A stretch of 64,000 nucleotides of DNA from Saccharothrix sp. NRRL B-16314. Its GTDB lineage: Bacteria > Actinomycetota > Actinomycetes > Mycobacteriales > Pseudonocardiaceae. Location: positions 1-64,000 of the forward strand of contig NZ_JNXC01000016.1 of NCBI RefSeq assembly GCF_000716595.1, written 5' to 3'. Shown here in pieces: positions 48,011 to 56,137 of the stretch. The notes beneath the pieces are model-generated. The model did not search any database and was not told the origin of the DNA. It saw only the letters and a program-made list of their open reading frames with translations. The position numbers were made by a program, and so were the translations under genes. Positions within the stretch are counted from its first letter, which is position 1, and every line of letters starts with the position of its first letter.

Positions 48011-50650
48011 TCACGCGCAGGCCAGCCGGGCGTCGGCCCAGTCGGCGTGGTCGAAGTTGCGGCCGTCGCCGCCGTCGGTGACCCGGAGGCCGAGCATCCG
48101 GACGCCCGTGGTGTCGACGGAGATCGACCGGGCCGGGTCGGTGCCGCGCAGCACGCCGCTGTCGTGCAGGACCCGGCCGTCGCCGAGGACCTGGAAGACC
48201 ACCGAGCCGGGGGACGTCGTCTCGTCGTCCAGGCCGATCACGGCGGTGAACGTCCCGCACGCGCCGCCGAGGTAGACCGACAGCTCGGACGGCGCGTGCA
48301 CGCCGATCCCCTTGGCGTAGACCACCCCGCCGATGGTCAGCGGGTTGCCGTCACCGGAGGCGTTCTCGCCGTTGGACCGGTCCCGCTCGACCGGGCCCCA
48401 GCCGTTGCTCTCGTTCAGGAACGGCAGGTCGCTGACGTGCGGGTCGCCGGTCGGCGCGGGCGGCGGCACGAAGGCGCGGACCGCCCGCTCCACGTGCACG
48501 CGGTCATGACCCGGCGCGCGGAACTCCGCGAACACCGGCACGTCGACCGCGCCGACCGGGCTGTCGTCGCCCACGCGCACGGTCCACCGGCCGGTGATCG
48601 TCTCGCCGGTCCCCATCGTGCGCCGCTCGACGGCCGCGCCGGTCACCGTCCAGCCGGCCGGCGCGGCGGCGGTGAGCACGACGTCCTCGATCGTGGTGTC
48701 GGCGTCGAGCGTGAACGTGCCGCCGATCTCGAACGTCGAGCCCTTCGGGGCGTCGACCACGTCCGGCGGCGTCACGGTGGTCGTAGTCGCGGGCGCCGGG
48801 ACGATCGGCTGGTCGCACGTGAGCATGCCGGGCAGGTACGGGCAGATCACCGCCGCGAACCCGCCGTTGCGCGGCACCGCGACCTCCAGCGCCTCGGACG
48901 AACGCGCGATCCGGCTGTCGCGTCGGACATCGGCGCGGTCCACGCCGTCGCGGACCACCTCGACCAGCCACCGGCCGCCGTCGAGGAAGCCCAGCGACGC
49001 CCGCAGGGTGCGCGGGTCACCGGCCGCGATCGCGCCGACGAACCAGCGGTCGCCCGAACGCCGTGCCACCACCGCGTGATCCGCCGGGTCGCCGGCGAGC
49101 AGCCGCGTCTCGTCCCACACCGTCGGCACCTGGTTCAGGTAGCGCAACGCCTCGGGGAACCGCTCGTACGCCTCCGGCCGGTCGGCGAAGTGCGTCCAGC
49201 CCGACTCGTAGAGCACCGGGAGCGCGACCTCGTGCGCGATCGTCGTCTCCTTCGGGCCGACGTCGAGCGAGACGGGCGTGTAGTCCATGGACCCGACCAC
49301 GTTGCGGGTGAAGAACTGCACCGGGTTGTTCGCCGCCGGCGGGAAGTTCTCCGCGCCGCGCACCGCTTCCATCGTCATCACGTGCGGCCACGTCCGGGCC
49401 AGGCCGTGCGGGATGGTGGAGCCGTGGAAGTTCACCATCAGCCGCTGCTGCGCGGTCTCGGCGAGCACGTCGTCGTACCACTGGTAGCGGGCCTGCGAAT
49501 CGGACTCCATGAAGTCCAGCTTCACGCCGCGCACACCCCACTGCCGCACCTTCGGCAGGACCGAATCGCGCTCGGCCCGCGTGTCCAGCGCGGACCAGTG
49601 GAACCACAGCAGCACGTCGACGCCCTTCGCGCGGGCGTACCGGACCAGCTCCGGCACCCACGCGTCGCGCCAGCCCTCGTCCACCAGCACGTACTCCCAG
49701 CCGTTGTCGGCGGCGAAGTCCACGTAGTCCTTCTGCCGCTCGAAGTCGCCGGGGCTGGAGTGCTCGCTCAGCCACGACCACGCGACCTTGCCGGGCCGAA
49801 CCCACGACGTGTCGGTGAACTTGGCGGGTGACGCCAGGTCGTCCACCAGCGTCGACTCGCTCACCGTCGCCAGGTCGCCGACGATCGCGGTGCGCCACGG
49901 CGTGCGCAGCTCGCCCGACGAGGAGATCCGCTCGTCCGCGAGCACCACCCGGTAGTCGCCCGAACCGGCGGCGTGCCGCAGTCGGCTGCCCGCGTGCCGG
50001 CCGTCCACATCGGACTCGGTGAGCAGGGCGAAGTCGTCGCCGACCCGGAACAGCGACGGGTGGCCGAAATCGCCCGCCGCCGCGCCGCCGGCCGTCGTGT
50101 GCACCCGGTTCGCCTCGTACCAGGCGTTGTACGGCAGCAGCCAGGCCGGGGCGTCCGCCGGGAGGGCGAACGACGACGCCTCACCGGTGACCGTGACCGG
50201 GCCGGGCACGACGTACCGGTAGGCCGCGCCGTCCGGCGCGACGCGCACCACCAGGTCCAGCCGCGCACCGCCCGCGCCCTGGAACGCGAGCGTGCTCTCG
50301 GTCATCCGGGTCGCCCGGTCCAGCTGCTTGCCGGTGGTCATCCGGTACTGCTCGGTGATCACCCGGTCCGTGCGGCCGATCGCGCGGAGGTCCTTGGTCA
50401 GATCGGCGTCCGTGGTGTGCAGGCCGACCGGTGCGGGCGCGAGGACGGTGCGGCCGTTCCGGGAGACGGCGAACGTCAGGCTGCCGTTGTCGAGGGCCAC
50501 GCGGGCGGAAACCGACGCGGTGCCCGGCGCGGTGACCACCCACTCGGCGGGCGCGGCCGACACGGCGGTCGCGGGCAGCACGGTGGCAGCGCCCAGGGTC
50601 ACGACCAGCGCGAGTAGTCGGCCGGTCGTGACGCGGCGACGTGGTGACAT
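48011..50650 (-). CDS. Secreted GH97 glycoside hydrolase with NEW3 and NPCBM modules
   Basis: 879 residues, ATG 50650 after GGAGGTTG. Sec signal (LLALVVTLGAATVLPATAVSA). The N-terminal GH97 beta domain begins EWVVTAPGTASVSARVALDNGS. The barrel has VRPGKVAWSWLSEHSS, YVLVDEGWRDAW, RGVKLDFMESDSQARYQWYDDVL and MTMEAVRGAENFPPAANNPVQFFTRN. The Asp in KLDF and Glu in MEAVRG match the retaining alpha-galactosidase subgroup rather than inverting SusB-type glucosidases. Downstream are a NEW3 alpha-galactosidase-associated module (about 650-740) and a C-terminal NPCBM carbohydrate-binding domain (NPLTIGGVVYAKGIGVHAPSE). It is followed 14 bases later by the discoidin-protein gene. Confidence 0.88.
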   Translation of the reverse strand: MSPRRRVTTGRLLALVVTLGAATVLPATAVSAAPAEWVVTAPGTASVSARVALDNGSLTFAVSRNGRTVLAPAPVGLHTTDADLTKDLRAIGRTDRVITEQYRMTTGKQLDRATRMTESTLAFQGAGGARLDLVVRVAPDGAAYRYVVPGPVTVTGEASSFALPADAPAWLLPYNAWYEANRVHTTAGGAAAGDFGHPSLFRVGDDFALLTESDVDGRHAGSRLRHAAGSGDYRVVLADERISSSGELRTPWRTAIVGDLATVSESTLVDDLASPAKFTDTSWVRPGKVAWSWLSEHSSPGDFERQKDYVDFAADNGWEYVLVDEGWRDAWVPELVRYARAKGVDVLLWFHWSALDTRAERDSVLPKVRQWGVRGVKLDFMESDSQARYQWYDDVLAETAQQRLMVNFHGSTIPHGLARTWPHVMTMEAVRGAENFPPAANNPVQFFTRNVVGSMDYTPVSLDVGPKETTIAHEVALPVLYESGWTHFADRPEAYERFPEALRYLNQVPTVWDETRLLAGDPADHAVVARRSGDRWFVGAIAAGDPRTLRASLGFLDGGRWLVEVVRDGVDRADVRRDSRIARSSEALEVAVPRNGGFAAVICPYLPGMLTCDQPIVPAPATTTTVTPPDVVDAPKGSTFEIGGTFTLDADTTIEDVVLTAAAPAGWTVTGAAVERRTMGTGETITGRWTVRVGDDSPVGAVDVPVFAEFRAPGHDRVHVERAVRAFVPPPAPTGDPHVSDLPFLNESNGWGPVERDRSNGENASGDGNPLTIGGVVYAKGIGVHAPSELSVYLGGACGTFTAVIGLDDETTSPGSVVFQVLGDGRVLHDSGVLRGTDPARSISVDTTGVRMLGLRVTDGGDGRNFDHADWADARLACA

Positions 50651-50771
50651 CGTTGTCAACCTCCAGTGCTGGGTCGTGCCGGAGTGAGGGTGGCCGCCAT
50701 CGTCACGGCCGGTCCACCGGTGGGTCAAGGTCGACGATCGGACAAGTTCTGTCCTGGTGAAGGTCTTGACA

Positions 50772-50786
50772 CGTGGTCGCACCACG
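50772..50786. promoter_or_regulatory. CGTGGT-CGC-ACCACG palindrome next to TTGACA
   Basis: Six-base perfect arms directly after TTGACA (50766-50771), in the GH97/AI-2E divergent region. No good -10 is seen at the right distance, so the promoter itself is uncertain. Confidence 0.3.
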
Positions 50787-50859
50787 AATTCGAGGGCTGG
50801 CTCTGGCAGGCTTTCGGGCAGGTGCGGCTTGACGCGCCTCAGTGGAGGGATGGGGAGAC

Positions 50860-52047
50860 GTGAGCTCTGGAGACCGCCGCCGCTGGACCGATCGCGGTGA
50901 GGCCATCGGGCACGGGGTGAGCTGGATGGCGCGTTGGAGCACGCGCCTGGCGCTGGTCGCGGTCGGCTTCTGGCTGCTGTCGACGCTCATCGGCAAGCTG
51001 TGGGTCGTCGTCATGCCGGTCCTGCTCGGCCTGCTGATCACCACCGTGCTGTGGCCGCCCGCCCGGTGGCTGCGCTCGCGCGGCCTGCCCGCAGCGCTCG
51101 CCGCGACGATCGTGCTGCTCGGGGGACTGACCGTGCTCGGCGGCGTGCTCGCGCTGATCTCGACGTCGATCGCCTCCGGCGTGCCCGAGATCGCCGAGAG
51201 CGCCACCCGCGCCCTCGGACAGGCGCGCGACTGGCTGGCCGGTCCGCCGGTCAACCTCGGCAAGAGCCAGCTGGACCGGCTGCTCCAGCAGGGCACCGAC
51301 CAGCTGCAGTCCAGCGTCGGGTCCATCGCGGACGGGCTCCTCGCCGGTGTGGGCACGGTGACCTCCGGCATCGTCACCGGCATCCTGGCGCTGCTGCTGG
51401 CGTTCCTGTTCGTCAAGGACGGGCCGCGGTTCACGCCGTGGCTGCGCGGCGTGGTCGGCGAGCGCGCCGGCAAGCACGTGACCATCGTGATGGAGCGGGT
51501 CTGGACGACGCTCGGCGACTTCATCCGAACGCAGGCGCTGGTGAGCCTTGTCGACGCGGTGCTGATCGGCCTCGGCCTGGTCGTGCTGGGCGTTCCGCTG
51601 GCCGTTCCGCTGGCGGCGTTGACGTTCCTCGGCGGGTTCATCCCGATCGTGGGCGCGCTCATCGCGGGCGCGCTGGCCGTCCTCGTCGCTCTCGTCAGCA
51701 ACGGCCTCACGACCGCCGCCATCATGCTGGTGATCGTGGTGGTGGTGCAGCAGGTCGAGGGGAACGTGCTGCAGCCGGTGCTCCAGTCCCGGAGTCTGCG
51801 CCTGCACGCCGCGGTCGTCCTGCTGGCCGTGACGGCGGGCAGCACCATCTACGGCATCGCGGGCGCGTTCCTAGCCGTGCCGGTGGTCGCCGCCGCCGCC
51901 GTCGTGCTCCGGTACCTGGGCGAGGTCATCGACACCCACTCGGCGCCGCCGCCCGTCGTCCTAGACCGTCCAGACGACCCCCAACCTGACCGCCCCGCCG
52001 ACCTCGAACCCGACGCCGAACCCGACACCAGAAGTAGTCCCGCGTAG
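50860..52047 (+). CDS. AI-2E family (TqsA/YdiK-type) membrane transporter
   Basis: 395 residues, about seven to eight membrane helices. GTG 50860 is within GGAGGGATGGGGAGAC. Family pattern: LWVVVMPVLLGLLITTVLWPPARWLRSRGLPAALA, a central coiled region (LLQQGTDQLQSSVGSIADGL), ILALLLAFLFVKDGPRF, LGDFIRTQALVSLVDAVLIGLGLVVLGVPLAVPLAALTFLGGFIPIVGALIAG and VVVQQVEGNVLQPVLQSRSLRLH. Members export AI-2, quinones or other small molecules, or act as Na+/H+ antiporters; the specific cargo is unknown. The C-terminal 40 residues are an acidic proline-rich tail. Confidence 0.85.
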   Translation: MSSGDRRRWTDRGEAIGHGVSWMARWSTRLALVAVGFWLLSTLIGKLWVVVMPVLLGLLITTVLWPPARWLRSRGLPAALAATIVLLGGLTVLGGVLALISTSIASGVPEIAESATRALGQARDWLAGPPVNLGKSQLDRLLQQGTDQLQSSVGSIADGLLAGVGTVTSGIVTGILALLLAFLFVKDGPRFTPWLRGVVGERAGKHVTIVMERVWTTLGDFIRTQALVSLVDAVLIGLGLVVLGVPLAVPLAALTFLGGFIPIVGALIAGALAVLVALVSNGLTTAAIMLVIVVVVQQVEGNVLQPVLQSRSLRLHAAVVLLAVTAGSTIYGIAGAFLAVPVVAAAAVVLRYLGEVIDTHSAPPPVVLDRPDDPQPDRPADLEPDAEPDTRSSPA

Positions 52048-52131
52048 CTCATCGCGACGCCTCGGTGACACCGCGCAATCGATCACCGGAAGGGCAGGTT
52101 GCGTGAAACAACCCGTGGTTATCATGCGCGG

Positions 52132-52599
52132 ATGCTCCGACGCACTTACGACGGTCAGCTCTGCTCGGTCGCTCGCACGCTGGAGGTAGTGGGCGAGCGG
52201 TGGACGCTGTTGATCGTCCGGGACGCGTTGATGGGCATCACCCGGTTCGACGGGTTCTTGAACTCCCTGCCGATCGCCCGGAACGTGCTGAGCGACCGCC
52301 TCAACGGTCTGGTCGACCACGGTGTCATGGAACGGGTGCAGTACCAGGACCGGCCGCCCCGGCACGAGTACCTGCTCACCGGCAAGGGGCGCGAGCTGAT
52401 GTCGGTGATCGTGGTGCTGATGGAGTGGGGCGACCGCCACCTGCCACTCCCTCCCGGCCCGCCCGCCATGGCGGGGCACACGGGCTGCGAGGGCACAGTG
52501 CGGGCGGAGTTGGTCTGCGACTCGTGCGACGAACCCGTGCCCGCAACCACCGTCGCCCTCCGCGTGAACGCCGCCGCGACACCGAACCCCCAACCCTGA
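52132..52599 (+). CDS. HxlR-family winged-helix regulator
   Basis: 155 residues. ATG 52132 is chosen because the HxlR domain starts at once: RRTYDGQLCSVARTLEVVGERWTLLIVRDALMGITRFDGFLNSLPIARNVLSDRLNGLVDHGVMERVQYQDRPPRHEYLLTGKG. The cysteine in QLCSVA is at the position used for redox or aldehyde sensing in some homologues. C-terminal residues include CDSC (VCDSCDEP), a possible metal site, then a proline-rich end. There is no ribosome site; GTTATC eight bases upstream suggests a short or absent leader. Target genes are unknown, though the AI-2E transporter is 84 bases upstream. Confidence 0.85.
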   Translation: MLRRTYDGQLCSVARTLEVVGERWTLLIVRDALMGITRFDGFLNSLPIARNVLSDRLNGLVDHGVMERVQYQDRPPRHEYLLTGKGRELMSVIVVLMEWGDRHLPLPPGPPAMAGHTGCEGTVRAELVCDSCDEPVPATTVALRVNAAATPNPQP

Positions 52600-52642
52600 A
52601 CCGCGCCCCCAAGCCGAGCCCCGACTTCTGAACCTTGGCTCT

Positions 52643-52698
52643 GCCCCGTCGCCCCGTCGCCCCGTCGCCCCGTCGCCCCGTCGCCCCGTCGCCCCGTC
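52643..52698. repeat. Perfect 8-bp tandem repeat, (GCCCCGTC)7
   Basis: Seven exact copies of GCCCCGTC, 44 bases after the HxlR stop. A unit of eight is not a multiple of three. Copy number is probably variable by slippage. Confidence 0.9.
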
Positions 52699-53068
52699 GC
52701 CCGACACCGCCCCGCCTCCCGCCGCGGCCCGTTACCGCGCCGCTCCGGTGCCCGGCACCGCTCCGCGGCCCTGCCGCCCTGCACCGCCCTGCCGCTCCTG
52801 CACCGCCCGGCCGCTCCGGCACCGCAACGCGGACCCGCCGCCCTGCACCGCCGCCCTGCACCGCCCCGCTGCTCGCCGCTCCGGCACCGCCCCGCCGCTC
52901 CCGGCGGACGGCACTGCCCGCCGCTCCAGCGGACGGCGCCGCTCCGCGGCCTGCGGCGCTCCAGCGTGCGGCGGCGTCACCCAGCGTTCGACACCGCTCC
53001 CGCGTCCGTACTGCTCCCGCGTCCGCACCGGCTCCCGCGTCCGATACCGCTCGAGCATCCGACAGCGG
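52699..53068. other. C-rich low-complexity intergenic region
   Basis: 370 bases of degenerate repeats such as GCACCGCC/CTGCACCGCC and CTCCCGCGTCCG, between the HxlR and response-regulator genes (convergent). Long open frames cross it only because it is G/C-only. No gene is supported. Confidence 0.6.
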
Positions 53069-53731
53069 TCAGGTTTCGGCTGGGATGAGCCCGGCTTCGT
53101 AGGCGACGATGGCCGCTTGCACGCGGTTGCGCAGGTCGAGACGTTTGAGGATCGCACTGACGTACACCTTCACCGTCCCCTCCACGACGTGGATGCGCTT
53201 CGCGATCTCCCCATTGGACAGACCGGCTCCGACCAGCCCCAGCACCTCGCGTTCCCGAGCGGTCAACCCGGACACCCGCTCGTCCGCCCCCAGCCGTGGC
53301 CCACCGCCGGACAGGTGGTCGACCACCCGCCGCGCCACCAAAGGGGACAGGTACGCCGCCCCGGCCGCGACCGCCCGAACCCCGGCGATCAGCTCGTGCG
53401 GATCACCGGTCTTCAGCACGAACCCGCTCGCACCTTCGCCCAGCGCACGGGTGATGTACGAGTCCTCGGCGAACGTGGTCAGGATCAGCGTCGCGGTCCC
53501 ACTGCCGACCCGCCTGATCTCCGCCGCCGCGTCGAGTCCGGTCAACCCGGGCATGCGGATGTCGAGCACCGCGACGTCCGGCCGGTGCCGCAGCACCAGA
53601 TCCACCGCAGACCGGCCGTTGTCCGCCTCGGCCACGACCTCCACGTCGTCGGCCGCCGCCAACACGGCCCGCACCCCGACCCGCACGATCGCCTCGTCGT
53701 CGGCGAGCACCACCTTGATCATGTCGGGCAT
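53069..53731 (-). CDS. NarL/LuxR-type response regulator
   Basis: 220 residues. The receiver domain has the acidic pair in VVLADDEAIVRVG, phospho-acceptor aspartate in VAVLDIRMPGLTG, threonine in LILTTFAEDSY and lysine in FVLKTGD. The C-terminal LuxR HTH reads VSGLTAREREVLGLVGAGLSNGEIAKRIHVVEGTVKVYVSAILKRL. It starts six bases after the kinase stop with GAGG upstream (ATG 53731; ATG 53722 also possible). It should be phosphorylated by the kinase upstream. Targets unknown. Confidence 0.93.
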   Translation of the reverse strand: MPDMIKVVLADDEAIVRVGVRAVLAAADDVEVVAEADNGRSAVDLVLRHRPDVAVLDIRMPGLTGLDAAAEIRRVGSGTATLILTTFAEDSYITRALGEGASGFVLKTGDPHELIAGVRAVAAGAAYLSPLVARRVVDHLSGGGPRLGADERVSGLTAREREVLGLVGAGLSNGEIAKRIHVVEGTVKVYVSAILKRLDLRNRVQAAIVAYEAGLIPAET

Positions 53732-53737
53732 CCTGCC

Positions 53738-55240
53738 TCACCGGTCGCGGGCCAGCAGATCCTTCGCCACCAGCACACCGTCGCGGAAGCACACCCGGTA
53801 CCGGTCGTGCCGGCGCCCGTCGAACGGGTTCGGGTGGGTGCTGTAGATGCCGCAGGTCGACCGCTCCGGCCCACCCCCGGTGTCGTCCGTCCGCGTGCGG
53901 GGCGGCAGTACGTCGGCGACCTCCGCCTCGGACTGACCGACGCGCAGCCCGTCGAACCGGTCGGGTGTGAGCGTCGACGAGGCAGCGTCGAACACCAGGT
54001 ACCCGGTGACGCCGATCACGATCACCGCCGACACCCAGACGGCGAGCCGCATCGTCCGCCGCGAGTTCTGCCGGTTCCGGTCCTGCGCCCGCAGTTGCAG
54101 GATCGGCGTCATCGTGTCGGCCGGACGCTCCGACTCCGGCCGGTCCGGGACCTGGGCGACGACCTCGAACCCGCCGTCCTCGACCCAGCGCACGGTCAGC
54201 CGCCCACCTACCAACGCGACCCGCTCGGCCAGACCGAGCAACCCCTGCCCACCGCCGGTGGTTCGCGGCCCGAGCGCGCGGCCGGGCGCGTTGGCCACCC
54301 GCACCTCGGTGCCGCCGTCGGCCCGGTCGAGTGAGACCGACACCGGCGCGCCCGACGCGTGCTTCATCGCGTTGGTGATCGCCTCGGTGACCACCCGGTG
54401 GATCGTCCGCGCGATGACCGGGTCACGCGCCACCGCGCCACGCACCTCCAACTCGACCCGAAGCCCGGACTGCCTGGCCCGTTCCACCACCTCCTCCACC
54501 GACTCGATCGCCGAACCCCAGTCCGAGCGCAGCAGGCGCACCACGTCCGCCAGCCGCTCGGCCGCCGCCGTCACCCCGGCCCTCGCCTGGCGCACCGCGT
54601 CCCGGTGCTCCGGCGGGAGCGTCCGGCTGACCTCCAACGCCCCGACCTGCAACGCGGCGTGCGCCAACTCGTGCCCGACCAGGTCGTGCATCTCCGCTGC
54701 GAGCCGCGCCCTCTCGCGTCCCCGTGCCTCCTGCGCGTCCCGCTCCATCAACGCGGCCCGTTCCCAGCCCGCGCCGATCAACTCGGTGTACCCGCGCCGG
54801 TACCGCCCGAGCGCCCAGGGCACGACGGCCAGCGCGCCGACCGCCGCCACCGCCACGACGGCGGTGTCCGCCCCACCGGCGACAGTCGCCGCCACCGCCG
54901 TTCCGACCACGGCGACGATGAGCGCCACCACGCCCCGCTGCTCGTTGTCGGCGTTCCGGCCGGCGATCAGGCTGACCGTGACCACCCCGCCGGCCGTGGC
55001 GACCAGGGCTACCGTCGTGTCGGCCGTGAAGCGGGACAGGAAGCTCACCTCCCACGCCGCGACCGCCAGCACCAGCGAGGTGATCGGTCGGTACTTCACC
55101 AGCACGAGCAACCCCGTGAACACCACCACCGAGGCAACGGTCTCCCACTGCCCGACCCGCACCGGGTTCGACGTGCCCGCCGCCCACAGCATCGGCAAGA
55201 AGGCAGCGGCCGAGAGGAGCAGTGCGCGCAGTCTCAACAT
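53738..55240 (-). CDS. NarL-group sensor histidine kinase with unusual C-terminal extracytoplasmic domain
   Basis: 500 residues. N-terminal half: about five to six transmembrane helices (LLSAAAFLPMLWAAG to ALAVVPWALGRY). DHp of the HisKA_3 type: RLAAEMHDLVGHELAHAALQVGALE, with the phospho-histidine in EMHD. HATPase: VVTEAITNAMKHASG, GGGQGLLGLAERVALVGG. Unusually it continues past the ATPase domain into another transmembrane helix (VWVSAVIVIGVTGYLVFDA) and ~80 residues predicted outside the cell: FDGLRVGQSEAEVADVLPP, CGIYSTHPNPFDGRRHDRYRVC. This part looks BamE/SmpA-like and has two cysteines. Its ATG overlaps the PAP2 stop by seven bases. Confidence 0.85.
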   Translation of the reverse strand: MLRLRALLLSAAAFLPMLWAAGTSNPVRVGQWETVASVVVFTGLLVLVKYRPITSLVLAVAAWEVSFLSRFTADTTVALVATAGGVVTVSLIAGRNADNEQRGVVALIVAVVGTAVAATVAGGADTAVVAVAAVGALAVVPWALGRYRRGYTELIGAGWERAALMERDAQEARGRERARLAAEMHDLVGHELAHAALQVGALEVSRTLPPEHRDAVRQARAGVTAAAERLADVVRLLRSDWGSAIESVEEVVERARQSGLRVELEVRGAVARDPVIARTIHRVVTEAITNAMKHASGAPVSVSLDRADGGTEVRVANAPGRALGPRTTGGGQGLLGLAERVALVGGRLTVRWVEDGGFEVVAQVPDRPESERPADTMTPILQLRAQDRNRQNSRRTMRLAVWVSAVIVIGVTGYLVFDAASSTLTPDRFDGLRVGQSEAEVADVLPPRTRTDDTGGGPERSTCGIYSTHPNPFDGRRHDRYRVCFRDGVLVAKDLLARDR

Positions 55241-55926
55241 GGGAGCGACTGTTCAGGCTCTTCCGGCGGTGGGTTGGCCGGCCCTGTCGCGGTGTGTCCG
55301 ACGTGGACCCCCGACCCGGGAGGTGCGAGTCCGATGGTGAGGCGGGCGAGCACAGGAAGGAGTGCCGCCACGGCGGAGCCCAGCAGCAGACCCGCGACGA
55401 CGTCGTGCGGATAGTGGACACCGACGAACACGCGCGACGCGCCGGTCAGGAGAGCCGCTGCCACGGCTGACGCGCCGAGCGCGCGACTCGACCACAGGAC
55501 CGCCACGGCGGCGGCCCCGGCAATGGTCGCGTGGTTGCTCGGGAACGACCAATCGCCCACCTCCGGACACGGCACGATGGTCGTCACCTCGCCCAGTGCG
55601 CGGCACGGTCTGTCCTCCCGCCAGGCCACCTTCACCCCCTCGCTCACCAGATATGCCAGCACGGTGACGACCGGTGCCAGGTAGGCCCGGTGCTGGGCCT
55701 CGCGGGAACCATGGCGTGCCCGCCACCACACGACAGCGAACAGCACCGCGAAACAACCCAGCGCGGCCTCCGTGGCGAACGCCGCGAACGACTGCGCGTA
55801 CCCGGCACTCGCCGCTGCCTGCTCCACCACCTCCAGGTACCACCGCGCGCTCACGTCCGGGACATCCGGTACCGAGACCGCGTCCACCGGCCCTGACCGG
55901 GCCAGTTCGATCCGGGATTCGTCCAT
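55234..55926 (-). CDS. PAP2-family membrane phosphatase
   Basis: 230 residues, six hydrophobic segments. The three PAP2 motifs are complete: KVAWREDRP (KxxxxxxRP), PSNHATIAGA (PSxH) and SRVFVGVHYPHDV (SRxxxxxHxxxD). Members dephosphorylate lipid pyrophosphates such as undecaprenyl-PP or phosphatidic acid at the outer membrane face. Position as the first gene of a kinase operon suggests a link to cell-envelope sensing. The ribosome site is not strong before ATG 55926. Confidence 0.88.
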   Translation of the reverse strand: MDESRIELARSGPVDAVSVPDVPDVSARWYLEVVEQAAASAGYAQSFAAFATEAALGCFAVLFAVVWWRARHGSREAQHRAYLAPVVTVLAYLVSEGVKVAWREDRPCRALGEVTTIVPCPEVGDWSFPSNHATIAGAAAVAVLWSSRALGASAVAAALLTGASRVFVGVHYPHDVVAGLLLGSAVAALLPVLARLTIGLAPPGSGVHVGHTATGPANPPPEEPEQSLPC

Positions 55927-55953
55927 GGCGTCGACTGTAGGAGGGTTGTGACG

Positions 55954-55965
55954 CACAGTCCTGTG
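55954..55965. promoter_or_regulatory. CACAG-TC-CTGTG palindrome
   Basis: Five-base arms around two bases in the 211-base region between PAP2 and XRE-NACHT genes. Candidate operator, perhaps for the XRE protein. Confidence 0.35.
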
Positions 55966-55975
55966 TCGATCGCTA

Positions 55976-56011
55976 AGAGCAACCCCTGTCGAAAGACAAG
56001 GGTGGCGCTCT
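55976..56011. other. 36-base hairpin with GNRA tetraloop
   Basis: AGAGC-A-ACCC-C-TGTC-GAAA-GACA-A-GGGT-GGC-GCTCT: three paired segments, closing on a GAAA tetraloop. It lies 126 bases before the NACHT start. It could be an RNA structure, a leader element or an imperfect operator. Confidence 0.45.
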
Positions 56012-56137
56012 GCCCATCGCCGCGTGGCCCAGGGCAAGATGATCTCGAAGTCCGGGATCAAACCCGCCGGAGTGCGGACCGATCGGGTCGTACGGCTGAC
56101 ACAGTGTGTTCGACGTGCGCGACGCTGGGAGACGGGT

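Noticed and set aside
44796-48275. 1,159-residue plus-strand open frame
   Set aside because: Entirely antisense to the exported discoidin-type gene; no fold, no ribosome site, shadow composition.
52376-52861. Minus-strand open frames of 130-200 residues over the C-rich gap
   Set aside because: They translate the simple repeat (GRRGDGAT-type) and have no start-site or conserved content.
52643-53068. CRISPR-like array
   Set aside because: Units are 8 bp and contiguous with no spacers.
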